Below, one piece after another: positions 36,001-47,955 of a stretch of DNA of 64,000 nucleotides. The notes under the pieces were generated by a model. It worked only from the letters and a program-made list of their open reading frames with translations. It made no database searches and had not been told where the DNA came from. Location of the stretch: the NCBI GenBank assembly GCA_016987375.1, contig PJRA01000313.1:3384361-3448360 (forward strand). The letters are read 5' to 3'. Position 1 is the first letter of the stretch, and each line of letters starts with the position of its first letter. This DNA is from Brachionus koreanus. Lineage: Eukaryota > Rotifera > Eurotatoria > Ploima > Brachionidae. A program made the translations under genes and the position numbers.

Positions 36001-39000
36001 GGTCGTTGATTTCCATGCTGGTTTGAATCTTGCAAAGGTACTTTTTGTTTCCACAATCTATATATTGTATTCCTATAGTAGGACTGATGAAGCTTCTAAG
36101 ATATGTGATACGCTCTCAACTTGTAAGCTGTTGATGTTTATTAGGGTGTAAAGTTTATGCTTATTCCCTTAGTTTTGGTCTCGTTTTTTTCAATTCCAGT
36201 TAGTTTAGCGTTATTCACAAGATCTTGCGTTTTGAGATGTATATTAGCTTCTGTATTTGCAATCAACACAAGATCATGTCATGGTCAATCAAGACTAGGA
36301 ACAGAGTTGGAGAGAGTATGCATCCTTGTATTGCAGATTGCCCTGAATTTGTCCAGAATTATATTGCAGTCGAATTCTTGGAAGAAGAATATTATCAAGT
36401 TGACGATATTATGGAGTAAACCATAATATCTAAGTAAGGTGAAAAGAGTTTATCTTTGTATGCTATTTAAGACTTTCTTAAACTCGATTAAAACTTTAAA
36501 ATTACTGAAATGATATTTTTAAAATATCACATATTCGACTAAAATTGATCTCTCTATATATTAACGTTTAATCTTTTTTTTTTATTTTATTTAATCAAAT
36601 ATTTTTATTTAAAAAAAAAAACTTTTTTTAAATACTTTCTTTAATGAATTTTAATATTTGATTTTCATAACGGTTTTAATAAAAAAATTTAATTTTTTTT
36701 ATGTTCTATTGTGTTTTTTTTTATGATAAAAATTTAATGATGATGACCAAATATATATTTATTATTAAATTTTTTAAAAATTTTTTAAAAAAAAATAAAT
36801 GCAAAGATGCTAGTATACTTACATACATGTGCTTTTATAAAATAAGTGCCCCTAATTTTTTTTTATATTTTATTTAAATATATTATTATTTTCAAAGGCT
36901 AACAAAAAAAAACTGAATATCACACAATTTTTTAATTTGACTTAAAAGTCAATTTTTCATTAAAACCTCTTTGACTGAAAAAATTTAATCTATTTTTTTA
37001 AATTTTAGTAATTTATCCAGCAACCGATTCAGAGTACTAAGACTCGACGATGGTTTTGAAGATTTGACTAATCTTCGCATATTGGACATTTCATCCAACA
37101 ATTACTTAAGAAGTCCATCACCAAAATATTTCCTGAAAAAATTTCGATATCTGGAAAAAATGTAAATTTTTTGTCAATTTTTCAAACTAATAATAATCAA
37201 AATATTAATCAAACCTAGCTTTCTTAACAATTTGGATCAAATCAACTGTGACCAAGCTCTTAACTCAAACAAATTGGTATCTATCGATTGCAAATGGCTT
37301 AGAACAATTCTTTACTTGTTCAAAAGAAACATATCAGTGATAATAGATAAACCTAGCAGATGTGATGTAAATAAATTGGTGAATAGTGTTTCCTTAATGT
37401 CCCGTTGCTTTCGAGATCTTTACAATTCATACAGATTTACCGAATCCAATCGAACCCTTTTAAGCACCGATAACTCGAAATTTGAATTCAGAATCGAGCC
37501 TGAACTCAATCAAATTCTGATCGAGGGCGACACTCTTGAACTTACTTGCAAGCTTAAGAAAATAAATTTGCTTAGAAAATTTCGAAGCAAATCGGCCAAC
37601 TTTTATCGATCAAAAATAAAATGGTTTTTCAATGATCAAACCCAATTAATGATATCGACTATTTATTATACCAAAGATACACCAACACAAATTCAAATAA
37701 TAGAAAATAAATCAAAGTTTAAATTAGATGATCTGATAGAATCCAAGCTTGTTATTTCAAATACTATATCAGGCCAGCATACTGGAAAATATTCATGTGT
37801 GGCAAGTTTGCATTTAAATGATAAAAGATTGAATGTAAACACTTCACAGGTTGAGATAAAAGTTCTTACTAGACATCAGCTTAACGTTATAGAACCCAGT
37901 GTTGAAGAGACAAAAATCAAGTCACCATACTGTCCAGAGATAATAACACAAACATATAAAGGTATATTTAAGTGGCCTAGAACGCTTGCTAGCTCGAAAA
38001 TAACACAAAAATGTACTGGTACAAATTCATCGGCTTTTGCTATTTTTGAATGCAAACAAGATGGCCAATGGTCTGATTATATGAATTTATCGAAATGTTT
38101 CTTTGAATCTAATCTGACAAGATATTTATTTGGACTGGAAAAAAGTAAAAAAAGTGTTAATTTAGAAGAGTTTATTAGGCAAATAATTTCGATTCAATCG
38201 AATAATAATTCAAATTCAAAGCAATCGCTGAATAAATTTGATGTTCTAAATATACAAAAGTATTTAATTGAATTAATGAATAAGAATCGAAGTGCCATTC
38301 TCAACTCCAACTCTTGGAAACATGAATTCATCTTTTTAAATGATATGCTATCAAAATTAAATGAATTTTATCTAAAACAAGCTAAACTAACTGATATCGA
38401 CATTTTTGGAAATTATTTTTTTAATGTTTTAATCGAAGTTTTGAGTTTGAATAATCATAAATCAAACGGCATTCAAAGTGATCTATTGTCTTCATATCTG
38501 GCCATGTACTCAATTTCAACACATGAATATAAGAATCTTAAAAATAAGTACGACACTTTTTTACATTTTTTAAAAATATCTATTTTATCTAACTTTGAAT
38601 TTTCAATTCATGAACTAAATATTATACGAAATTAAGAAAAAAAGAAGAAAAAATTATTTTCACTAATTTACTAAATTATGAATGAAAAATTTTAGTAACA
38701 TTCTAAAATTAGGTTTATTGAAAAGATAGTTCTTTAAGCTGGATTTTATATTTTTCTATTACCAGAAATATATAAATTATAAGCATAAAAGTCTGGAAAA
38801 AGTCGTAACAAGTCATTAATTAAAAAGTCAAGACTTGGATTAGTAGGAAAAATAACATAAGTACAATTCGCGACTTACAGATTACTTTTAATGTTTTTTT
38901 TGAAAAGTCATTTAAATTTTTTTACTGTAAATATGCATCTTCAAAGGCAAAAACTTGATTGTCAATTAAACTGGATAAAAAATTTAAATTAACAAAAAAA

Positions 39001-42000
39001 AAACTTTAGAAAGGCCAATTCAGTATTGTAAATTTTTAAAAACCTGCATCCCAAGTCATCTGCAAGTCGTGAATTGTACTTTTTATTATTTCTTATTAAA
39101 GACTTGTTACTCAAACAATATGAATGTTGACTTTCTAAAACAGTGAATAAAAACATAAACTTGAAAATTTTTATTCAATTATATTACTAAAACATAAAAC
39201 TTAAACAATAATGAAATTGAATTTTGCAAATCGTAACTAAAACATAAAATATAGATTAAAATATAATTTATCACCAGTTTTGAAAGTATTTGAGCAAGTA
39301 GTAGTAGTAAAATTAGAATTAAGGGCGATAGTAAAACCCAGGGTATAAATACTAAACGATTTGTAAGCAAAAATAAATTAAAAAAAGGGAAGCAAGTCCA
39401 TGGTATGAATAAGAATAATTAGGATTTGAATTAGAATTTTTTATGCTTTTTTGGATAATTTGGGTTAAAAATTTTAAAAAATGTAAATGTTTTACACAAA
39501 TTAAAAAAATATTGACCCAAATAGTAAAATTAAATAAATGTTTTATTCACAAATTTTTTTATGCTTTGATTCACTTTTTTTAAAAGCCAATTTTAGTTTA
39601 TGCTTGAGTCACGTTTTAAATGCTTTTTTAACATTGTATATGTTTATTTAATCTTCATTTAGATTTTTGGACCTTAAAGGATATTAATAACAATTTTAGA
39701 TTTAATTTTTTAGTTGTTTTTTTTAATATATGCAGAATGAGAATTTGTTGTCCTGTCAATATTTAGATTTTTTTAAAGCTCTATCTGGGAAAAACATTAT
39801 TTTGCTTATGTTATTTCTTAACGACTTGGAACAATTTTGATAAAAATAAGCTAGTTTTTTAAATTCTTTTTTTTTTCTTTTTTGACAGCATTGAAAAGAA
39901 AAATTTTTAAGAGAGACATAACATGATATTCAGTATATTTTTATTTCAAGTTTCAAATATAATAATACTTTTTGAGAGACGATTCTAAAAAATTAAGACA
40001 GAGAATATTGGCTTTAAAATTTATTTTTGAAAAAATAATTCTAAATTTGTATAACAAATTTTAAATTGTTAAATTTTAATTTTCACCGATGTATTTATCT
40101 CATCTTCTTAATGGCAAATTCATATTTTAAAAATAATAAAAATTTTAAATATTTTTTTGTCATGTGACACTTTTTTTTTAATAAATCTAAATTAATATTA
40201 AGATTTCTTAAAATTGAAAAATAAATTTTTTTTAAAGCTTAAGTTGCAAAATCAATCGATTCCAATTAACTCAGCAAATATATTTCAAATGTGATGATAA
40301 AATTGAAAACCAAGCTGAATCTCGAATAGATTTTGATAACAAAATGATTTCCTCATACATGCAGTTTTCTAAAAATTTGCAATTCATATTTTTTGAAAAT
40401 GATCATCTCCTTCCAAGCGTAATTCAGAATCAAACTAGTGAAAACCCATCAAATTATGATCTTATAAACTTGGTCGACTACAATCGCTTGTTAGACAGCA
40501 ACGAACTTGTCAAGTCATCAAATAAACTTATCTCACAAATAGTTGGCTTCATGAGCGCGCCTAATTTCAATCAGCCGAACAATTTTAATCTCAGTCTTGA
40601 AATAAAAATGCCCGAATTATACTTTCGAGTAATTGGCTTGATTGAATCAAAACTCAAAATCAAACAATCCGAGTTAAATAAACAAAATTCAACTTTTAAA
40701 AGCAAAAAAAAAATCGAAAAAGAAAAAAATTTATTTGATCAAATATTTGCGCAGAATTCGCTTCTAAGCGAAACAAATTCGCTTTATTTTGATATTAGTT
40801 CATCGACACCCAAGACCAGCAATAATGTTTTACTAATGAACAAAAATCTCGTTCTGAAAAATTACGATTCTTCCATTGAACAAATATATGATAAACATTT
40901 TTTAACCAATTCAAAAAGGCTTAAAAAATTCAAAAATTTTTTAGTAAAAAATTGGTTTAAAATTGAAAACTATCAAGTTTTGTATGGTATGTTCAAGAAT
41001 GACACAAATGGTCCTCATATCGAATGGTCTGACAAAAATTTCAATTCGATTTGTGACATCAGTCATCTAAAAACTTCTACTAGTCACGCTCTTTTTTTGC
41101 ATTTAAAATGCAATCTCACTGCTAAAAATAACAATATTCATTTCATTGGTCTTAGACATTCACCAGACAACATCCAAATCAGTGACTCTAATATTCAAAA
41201 TTCCAATTTATCCTCAATTATTAGACTAATAGATGATTTTGCTAAACTCTATCGCATTAATATAAAAGATGACTTAAACACAAATCAATCGATAATGGCC
41301 CAAATAACAACTATTCTAAGCAGCAATTACCAATTTTTCGATCATAAAGTTATTTACTTTTTTTCTATTATATCAATATTGATTCTACTAGCCAATATAA
41401 CAATTTATTTAGTTTTAAAAAAAAGTCTCCTAATGCCAAGATCATTTCAACATTGTATCATAAACAAATGGCTCTCAGTTTTGTCTTTGATTTTTTCATA
41501 CATAATTGGCATTAGACAAATTTTTATGCCTCAATTGTGTTTTGCCACTGCAATAGGATCACATTATCTAATGCTTTCATCATTTATTTGGTATTTACTC
41601 TATTATTGGTGTCTTTATTCAAAGCTTCGTGTGCTAGAAAAACGAAATTTTAATTTAATATTTAACAAAAATGACATACAGCTAAAAAAGTCGTCTGATC
41701 ATGATGATGAAGAGGAATATGTAAAAAAGCCAGTGGTGCACTTGTACATGCTGGGCTATGGAGTGCCTATTTTATTGGTTTCAATAATAATATCAATAAC
41801 TAAAAGAGATTATGTGCAAGTTCCATATTCAGTTTGTTTTACCAATGAACCAAATATTTTAATAGGAAGCATAATACTCCCGGTTTGTTTTATATTTTTG
41901 GTTCAGCTGGTGCTTGTCGGTCTCATTTGGGCCACACTCAGACGCATTGTCAAGGATCTTAACATGGACGACTACGAGACGAAGCCCGAAGACGTCAAAC

Positions 42001-43253
42001 TTCATGAAGAAAAAAAAGAGCTGTGCAAAAATTGGATTATCAACAAAGATCTAAATGTAGATGATTGCATTGAAATAAAAACAAATCCTCAAAAAAGTGT
42101 GGTTAACTTCAATCGTGATGCATATCCGGAATCAAATACTTCGTTCAATTCGGACTCGGATCGAACAAGTATTATGGACACCCAGCACAAACCACACATT
42201 CAACTTAAATTCTCTTTAATTTCATCATTTATTTTTTTGAGCATTTGCGTTCTTGCTGGCTGTGCAAGCATCATGGATGGTGAATTTGTCTACACATATC
42301 TTTTGTCTCTCATTTTGTTCATCTATTCTATTATGGAAATTTCTTTTTATGTCCTCAGTCGTGATGATTTATTTGCATTAGAGCTTAATTTTTCTTTTAG
42401 TTTTTCAAATGACAAAAACAAAAGTGAAGAATCGAGTGCAAGCAATTCAAATGAGACAAATAGTCAAGACAACAATTGGTATTTTGAGTCTGGTGAGGAG
42501 AAACCAAGTTGTCCTAAGATTGAAGACATGTATGAAAGGTTTAATTTTAACGATTTGAATAGTACAAAAAAAAATGTTACAAACACAATTTTGGAAGAGG
42601 AATCAATGGAAGAGGATGATCACAAGAGGTCTATAAGTGATGCGTTGTTTTCAGCCAAAAAGAGTCAATCAGCAGTGAGCAAAAGTTTGGCCGAAAAAGT
42701 AGATGAGTCAAAAATGAGTGATTTGAGGCCAAGTTTAGCAATTTCAGAAGACCTAAGTGACTCAACGATCTGTAGTCAAATGATCTATGAGTCGAGATCT
42801 AAAAAAGTCAAGAAAAATTTTTATTCTCATGATGATAGAGTTATAATTGAGGAATATGTGTCAAAGTTGGACGATTTGTTATCGAGTAATTGTTTGGTAA
42901 ATACAGGTGCTGCTGTCGAAACGGTAGCATCTATTGCTAAAATAAAGCGAAAAAGTAACGGATCTATGACTTCATCTGTAGTGACCACTTCGAACGAGTC
43001 CAATTTTAATACTAATCACATTACTAACCCGCAGGTTGTTGTGAATAGTTATCTAGGAGATGAAGAGATTTATAACTCAAATTCAATTTATCAAATTGGC
43101 TCATGTAGTCAAAGAAGCTCAAGCACTTGTTCAAATGTTTGGCAGAAAAATTCTATTGAGAGAACGAGTGGCAAATTTGCAACACGCGCCAAACAGTGCT
43201 CGACATCACATAAAGCAGCCAATTTAAGCGTTAATCATGAGACCAGTGTTTGA
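33035..43253 (+). CDS. Adhesion GPCR, ADGRA (GPR124/GPR125)-like
   Basis: Four exons (33035-33561, 37009-37161, 37219-38547, 40238-43253) join in phase to 1674 aa. In order: signal peptide (1-23), an acidic Tyr/Ser-rich tract, an LRR N-cap (CPLQCKC, about 77), two or three LRRs (NLSSNRFRVLRL, LRILDISSNNYL), an LRRCT-like Cys segment, an Ig domain (about 316-442, GKYSCVA), a HormR domain (about 462-520, YCP...WP.T...G.W), a GAIN-like region and seven TMs (about 1041-1373). A 300-residue Ser-rich tail ends NHETSV, a class I PDZ ligand. LRR-Ig-HormR-GAIN-7TM with a C-terminal T/S-x-V is the ADGRA layout; human members end ETTV. The GPS is degenerate (CDISHLKTST). The exon 3 donor GTACGA is weak but is the only in-phase choice. 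Confidence 0.88.
34087..34321. mobile_element. 235-bp piggyBac-like MITE, copy 2 (in adhesion GPCR intron 1)
   Basis: It is flanked by TTAA on both sides. The left end reads TTAACACTCAAAACTCATAG and the right end, on the complement, TTAATAATCAAAACCCGGAG. The left end is followed by a T run and GACCC, as in copy 1 at 2388-2622, and the length from TTAA to TTAA is the same (235 bp). Internal sequence is AT-rich and diverged. No coding capacity. Confidence 0.6.
34665..34735 (-). repeat. Possible tRNA-derived SINE fragment
   Basis: This is a GC-rich patch in the AT-rich intron. The complement contains GGTAGGGTAGTTAGTC, like an A box, then CGCGCTCGCAGCCGG and, further on, AGGTCTTGACCTCC in a B-box-like position. 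Spacing is roughly tRNA-like, but the arms do not pair well, so this is at best a decayed SINE head. Confidence 0.22.
35862..36385 (-). pseudogene. LINE reverse-transcriptase relic in adhesion GPCR intron 1
   Basis: On the minus strand, fragments in several frames match an RTE/CR1-type reverse transcriptase: QGCILSPTLFLVLID near 36310, then NGSECWRMSETYGKNI near 35920. The order (catalytic palm before the ..YGSECW.. thumb segment) is correct for this strand. Frameshifts and stops break it throughout. A GC-richer stretch at about 35395-35455 may be its 3'UTR. It lies antisense inside the receptor intron. Confidence 0.6.
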
Positions 43254-43789
43254 ATTAGAAGTATTGTAGATTATATAAGAAAATTTTGTAAATTTTTATC
43301 CTCTGTTTTATTTCATTAAAAATTAGTAATTAAATTTTTTTTTCAATTTTTTTTGTTGATCATTTTGTCAATTTTTTTATCTAAAATTTGTTTTGAAAAT
43401 TTGAAAATAATTATAATCAATTAATAAAAATCTGTAAATTTTATTTATTGGTGTTCAAATTTTTATTCTAAATTTTTTTTCAGTTAGGTTTTCGGTTTAA
43501 AACTTGATTGTTCTTGAATTAACAGTGAGTTGTTTTCTAAAAAATGATACAATCTGTAATAGATCAAGCAGTTTCCCAAGACAACTGATAATACAAATTG
43601 GTCGATAACTAGATGAATTTTAAGCAAGAGAGGTATTATGGTGATATTTGTGGTGCGACTGGGCTCCTAGGGATATGTTAAATAATAGTAGCAAAGTAAA
43701 TGTCGAAAAATGAAGATATTTTGTTGTCCAACTATTTAAAATACTATATCTTAGAAAATTAAAAAAGAAAAACTCTTAATGATAAAGTT
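43254..43789. other. Intergenic region after the adhesion GPCR
   Basis: It holds the receptor 3'UTR (for example AATAAA near 43424). Mixed-composition sequence at about 43540-43690 may be transposon debris next to the element starting at 43790; no coding frame is seen. Confidence 0.45.
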
Positions 43790-44278
43790 TAACGGTCAAA
43801 ATAAAAATCGACCATGTGGTGACCGGTCAACTGATGAACTGGTCGTGTTTAGACCAGTCGGTCACACGATCTTACAATCTGAAAAAAAATTTTCGTATTT
43901 TAAAAAATTCTTACGAGTAAAAACATGGGAAATTTAGATTTATAAAAATAAATCAACTTATTAATAATTTACCTTTTGATTGATTAAATGAATTTTTAGA
44001 ATCTTTTAACCTTAGCTTCCTTGAAGGTAAAGTCCCTAAATCATTGAAAACTGACAATATGTGGAATGGAGCATGCTATGTTTTCATTTAAAAACTTATA
44101 TAAAATTTAATTTATTTTATTTTTTTTAAACACCTATATTTCCCATATTTTTACCACTAAGTATTTTCTTTAATACCAATTTTTTTTGAACTGTGTAACC
44201 GTGTGGCCTGCTGATCTAAACATGACCGGTCTATCTGTTGGCCGACCATCACATGGTCGGTTTTAATTTAAACGGTTA
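43790..44278. mobile_element. 489-bp long-TIR DNA element (MITE-like)
   Basis: About 100 bp at each end form imperfect inverted repeats. The left arm starts TAACGGTCAAAATAAAAATC and the complement of the right arm starts TAACCGTTTAAATTAAAACC. Both continue through CGACCATGTG, CGGTC/CGGCC, GTGTTTAGA/ATGTTTAGA and GGTCACACG/GGCCACACG. The arms are GC-richer than the surroundings; the 280-bp centre is AT-rich with no ORF. No clear target duplication can be read, so the superfamily is open. Confidence 0.65.
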
Positions 44279-44327
44279 TTAGGCAAGGTCTTGGTCATTT
44301 TTTTTGGGCAAAAACATAAGAAGCTGG

Positions 44328-44852
44328 CCAAAATAAAAGTAATGTGCATAAATACTAAATTGGACACATTGATCACCATTGATGATTCACAAGTCGAGTG
44401 TGTAAACGAATTTACATACTTAGGAAGCACCACTAGTACAGCAATGGGAACATAAAGAGACATAAAGAAAAGACTTGCTAAAGCAAAGATTACCTTTGCT
44501 AGACTCCGACCAGCTTGGAAATCAACAAGTTATAACAAGGAAACAAAACTCAAACTGTTCAATTCTGTAGTAAAAGCAACACTAATGTATGGAAGTGAAT
44601 GTTGGGTAATGTGTGAATTTGATAAAAGAAGTCTGAACACATACTGTAAGCCTGCGAAAGATTCTGGAGATACACTGACTTGAGACTCTGTCAAATNNNN
44701 NNNNNNNNNNNNNNNNNNNNNNNNNNNNNNNNNNNNNNNTGAAAGAGCTCACCGAAATGGTATTTACATGGGGAGAAGCAAAGGTGAAGGCGAAAGATCG
44801 ACTTGAGTGGAAATCAAAAGTAATGACCCTATGCTCCACAAGGAGTGAATAA
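44328..44852 (+). pseudogene. LINE (RTE/CR1-type) ORF2 C-terminal relic with sequence gap
   Basis: The plus-strand frame shows VNEFTYLGSTTST, then KAKITFARLRPAWKSTSYNK, ATLMYGSECW and, after the gap, FTWGEAKVKAKDRLEWKSK and LCSTRSE with a TAA. These are the conserved C-terminal blocks of a common invertebrate LINE. In-frame stops (after AMGT and DTLT) show it is dead. A run of 43 Ns (44697-44739) replaces part of it. It sits 50 bp from the long-TIR element. Confidence 0.75.
44697..44739. other. Assembly gap (43 N)
   Basis: A run of N interrupts the LINE relic; the bases and perhaps the true length here are unknown. Confidence 0.99.
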
Positions 44853-45448
44853 AGAAAAAAAAATTAAAAAAATTAGCTTCCTTTGAGAATAGATCTATTC
44901 AAATTAGGTATATCGTACTTTAATGACGTAAAAAGTAATGAATGTAGTCTAGTTAACTCCAGTATGTTGTTAAGGCTTAACCCCGAAAGAGTGGCTGAAT
45001 TGATATATTTTTTACACAACATTTATATATTATATATTGGATTATTCTTTTATTTCAAAATGCTAAGATAAAAATAATTATCCCAAAGGTTTTAAAATAT
45101 TCTAATTAATTTCAAAGACTTTTATTTTTTATTTTGAAAAATAAAATATTCAAAAATAACAAACTATTAAGTCAATAAAATTTCCAAATTTCTTCTAATT
45201 TCTTCACACGTCTTCTTTATTACAAAACAAAAATTAAAATAGCCATCTATAGAATTTATATTCTACTCTTTAAAATTTTTTTCAAATGAATAATTTAATA
45301 TTGAATTATATTCCAATATTCGATGGTTATTCAACGAAACAAAGAATTTTTTTTAATTTTCTTATCTTTATTTTAGATAATGTAAATTTATGATTTAATC
45401 GCAGTTTTTCAAGCGATACAAAATATAATGTGGAACACCGTTATTTAC

Positions 45449-46244
45449 TTAATTTTGATTTATAACCATCCTCGGTTTTTTAAAACTTTCAAAAACTACC
45501 TTGAACAAAATAATAGAGCTAAACAAAATTACATTTAAAACTAGAAATAGTATGGTAAATATTAAAATAAGTCCTATTAAATAAGCAGTGTTTGATTGAC
45601 AATCATCTGGCTTTAAAATACATTTTGTTCGTTCATCTGATAGATTTTGAAACACAAAAATAAATAATACTGTCACAATCATAAATATAAAATTAATTAC
45701 AACAGTGATTATCAACATTATTATATTTTTACAACTAACTAAAATTTTAATTTGCTTTATTAGAATAAATTGCATTATTTCAAGGACTCACTTGTAAGAA
45801 GCGTTACAAAAACACTCAAAATTATCAAACTGCCTGAAAAAATTCCTCCTTTTAAAGAAAAAATTTAACAATGAAAACATTATAAGGAAGAATAATACCA
45901 ACTATTTGGTCTAAAATATTCCAATCGTTCATTTCTCTTAGTATAATTATTTCTCCTGAAATTAGAACCAATCCACAAGCCAGAAGCAATATTGAATGTA
46001 AAATCACATATGCAGTGGAAAAATTTGCTTGAAGTCGAAGGTTTCTTTTCGAAGCATAAATTCTTTTAGAATTAAAAAATTCACCATTTGAATAAACAGA
46101 TTGGTGATATGAAGTATTAGGTTGACTGGAATTTGGATCAGTAGATTGTTGAATATTATATTGTCGACTCCTTTTGTTTGGATTTTGATCACTTGGTAAT
46201 AAATCCAAATCAATAAGATTTATCATCTCATTTGGACTATTCAT
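45449..46244 (-). CDS. Four-TM protein A (paralogue of the gene at 47031)
   Basis: Three exons give 230 aa: 45899-46244, 45792-45848 (57 nt) and 45449-45738, joined in phase (phase 1 at both introns). The cytosolic N-terminus is hydrophilic and carries LIDLD (10-14). Four hydrophobic segments follow, starting VILHSILLLACGLVLISGEI. The large loop between TM3 and TM4 holds a CILKPDDC pair. The C-terminus is short and basic. Its layout, exon sizes and loop motif match the plus-strand gene at 47031-47955. I do not recognise a named family; tetraspan/MARVEL/MS4A-like proteins share the topology only. The start is 1 nt after an acceptor-like AAATACCAG. Confidence 0.8.
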
Positions 46245-47030
46245 TCTGGTATTTAAAAAAACTGTTTAAAATCTAAAAACCTCATTATTAACAAAATATT
46301 GATAAAAATTAGCAAATTTTTGAACAAAATACAAAAGTAAAAATTTAAAATTGTAATAACTTTTTTCCTTTAGTTCCAAAACTAATTCTATAAATTGTAT
46401 CATGTTGTACATAGCATGTATCACTCAAAATTGCAAAATTTCTGCAAATAAATTTCAATGATTTTCTAATACATAAACTATTTTTAATTAACTTTTTGTT
46501 TATGTGTTTAAAAAAATTTAGAAATTTGAATTAAAAATTTGATTCTCAAAAAACTGATAATTAAACTAACGTTTAGATAATGGTTAGAACATTTAAAATA
46601 TTTCAGATAAATGATGAATACCTTTATCATTTAATTACTATTAAAAATGATAAAATTAATCAAATAGCTATTTCAAAAAATCAAGTCTAAATTTTGAAAT
46701 AAGTTTTTTGTATTTCAAACAAAATTAATAAAAAATATTCCTAAAAACAAAAAAAAAATTGTAAGAAATTATTACTTTTGAACAAAATATACCCAAAATC
46801 AAAAAAGATTCCTTAATTATTTTCGCAATTTTGAAATTATTTTTTTTTAAAAACGGATTTTAATACTAAAAATTTTCTTGTCTTTTCAAGTTTTAATATA
46901 TATTAAATTTAGATAAAAATATCTGATTAATTTATTTAAATCATTATTTCATAATGAATTATCTTATCTCAATTAAATAAAATCTCATGATGAATTCACT
47001 TTTTCTAAAAAAAAAATATTAAATTAAAAA
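46245..47030. other. Shared upstream region of divergent four-TM genes A and B
   Basis: This 786-bp AT-rich interval separates two divergently transcribed paralogues, so it must hold both promoters. No recognisable core elements beyond A/T runs. Confidence 0.5.
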
Positions 47031-47955
47031 ATGAATCAATTTGATGATTTAATAAGCTTGGAGGACAATCCATCGTCTTTAACTCCACCACCAAACTATC
47101 CGAATGCATTCAGATCGAATGCTCAAAATATTGCATCCAATAAACCGAGATATTCATCAGGCTTAAATCAGAGCATTCCTCCGATGTTTCAAAATTCTGG
47201 TTTTCCTCAACGTCAACCACAGAACCAACAGCCACCAATCCATTATCAATCAGGCATTCCAGTTATCGAAATAGATAAATTACCATTGTCAATGAAAAGA
47301 AATTATCACATTCAAAACAACTATCCAACAGGATTTATAGTTTTTCATTCCCTAAGTTTGCTTTTTATTTCTTTTCTTATGATTGCAGCTGAAATGGTTA
47401 TTTTAAATGATTCCTCAAACAGAAATACGAATAATCAAATTGGAGGTACTAACATTTTTCTTTTTAATTTCTTTTTCAAATTTTTTTTAAGGTGGACTCT
47501 ATTCTGCTGGTTTTATAATTCTAACAGTTTTCATCAATCTATTATCAAGTAATAAATAAAAAATATAAACTTTATTGATTTTTAATTTTTTTTCTAAAGT
47601 AAGTTGTAGAAATTTTTGTATGGTTGTAACAAGTGTTTTTCTTCATCTTGTTAGTCTTTCGTTGACATTCATATTAACTGTTGTCATACATGCTTTGGCG
47701 ATTCAGGAATCAGGCTGCTCATTTGGCGATGAAGATTGTGAATCAGATCGACTTTTTGTTTCCGGAGTATTTCTCATTGGAATTAGTCTAGTTGCTGTTT
47801 TAATGTGTTTGTATTATTCAATTTTCATTCAAATCAAAATAATAGGTGGTTGCTTTAAAAAATCGCAAAATTCTAGACAGTTTGTTCCAATAATTCCAAA
47901 TCCTCAAAATGGCTTCAATAATCCAAATTACAATTATCAACCACAATTGAGATGA
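47031..47955 (+). CDS. Four-TM protein B (paralogue of the gene at 45449)
   Basis: Three exons give 275 aa: 47031-47445, 47492-47548 (57 nt) and 47600-47955, with phase-1 introns as in gene A. The N-terminal 100 residues are Pro/Asn/Gln-rich with LISLE (7-11) and PPNY. Four TMs follow (FIVFHSLSLLFISFLMIAAE; then ILTVFINLLS, ISCRNFCMVVTSVFLHLV and LIGISLVAVLMCLYYS). The TM3-TM4 loop has CSFGDEDC, the same C-x6-C spacing as in gene A. The C-terminal tail is Asn/Pro/Gln-rich. Function unknown; a vesicle or junctional membrane organiser would fit the topology, but this is inference. Confidence 0.82.

Noticed and set aside
36157..36426. Overlapping 89-aa and 64-aa plus-strand ORFs
   Set aside because: They are shadows of the minus-strand LINE reverse-transcriptase relic (QGCILSPTLF block) in the same bases.
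44582..44839. Minus-strand ORF crossing the N run
   Set aside because: It runs through unknown bases and is antisense to the LINE ORF2 tail.
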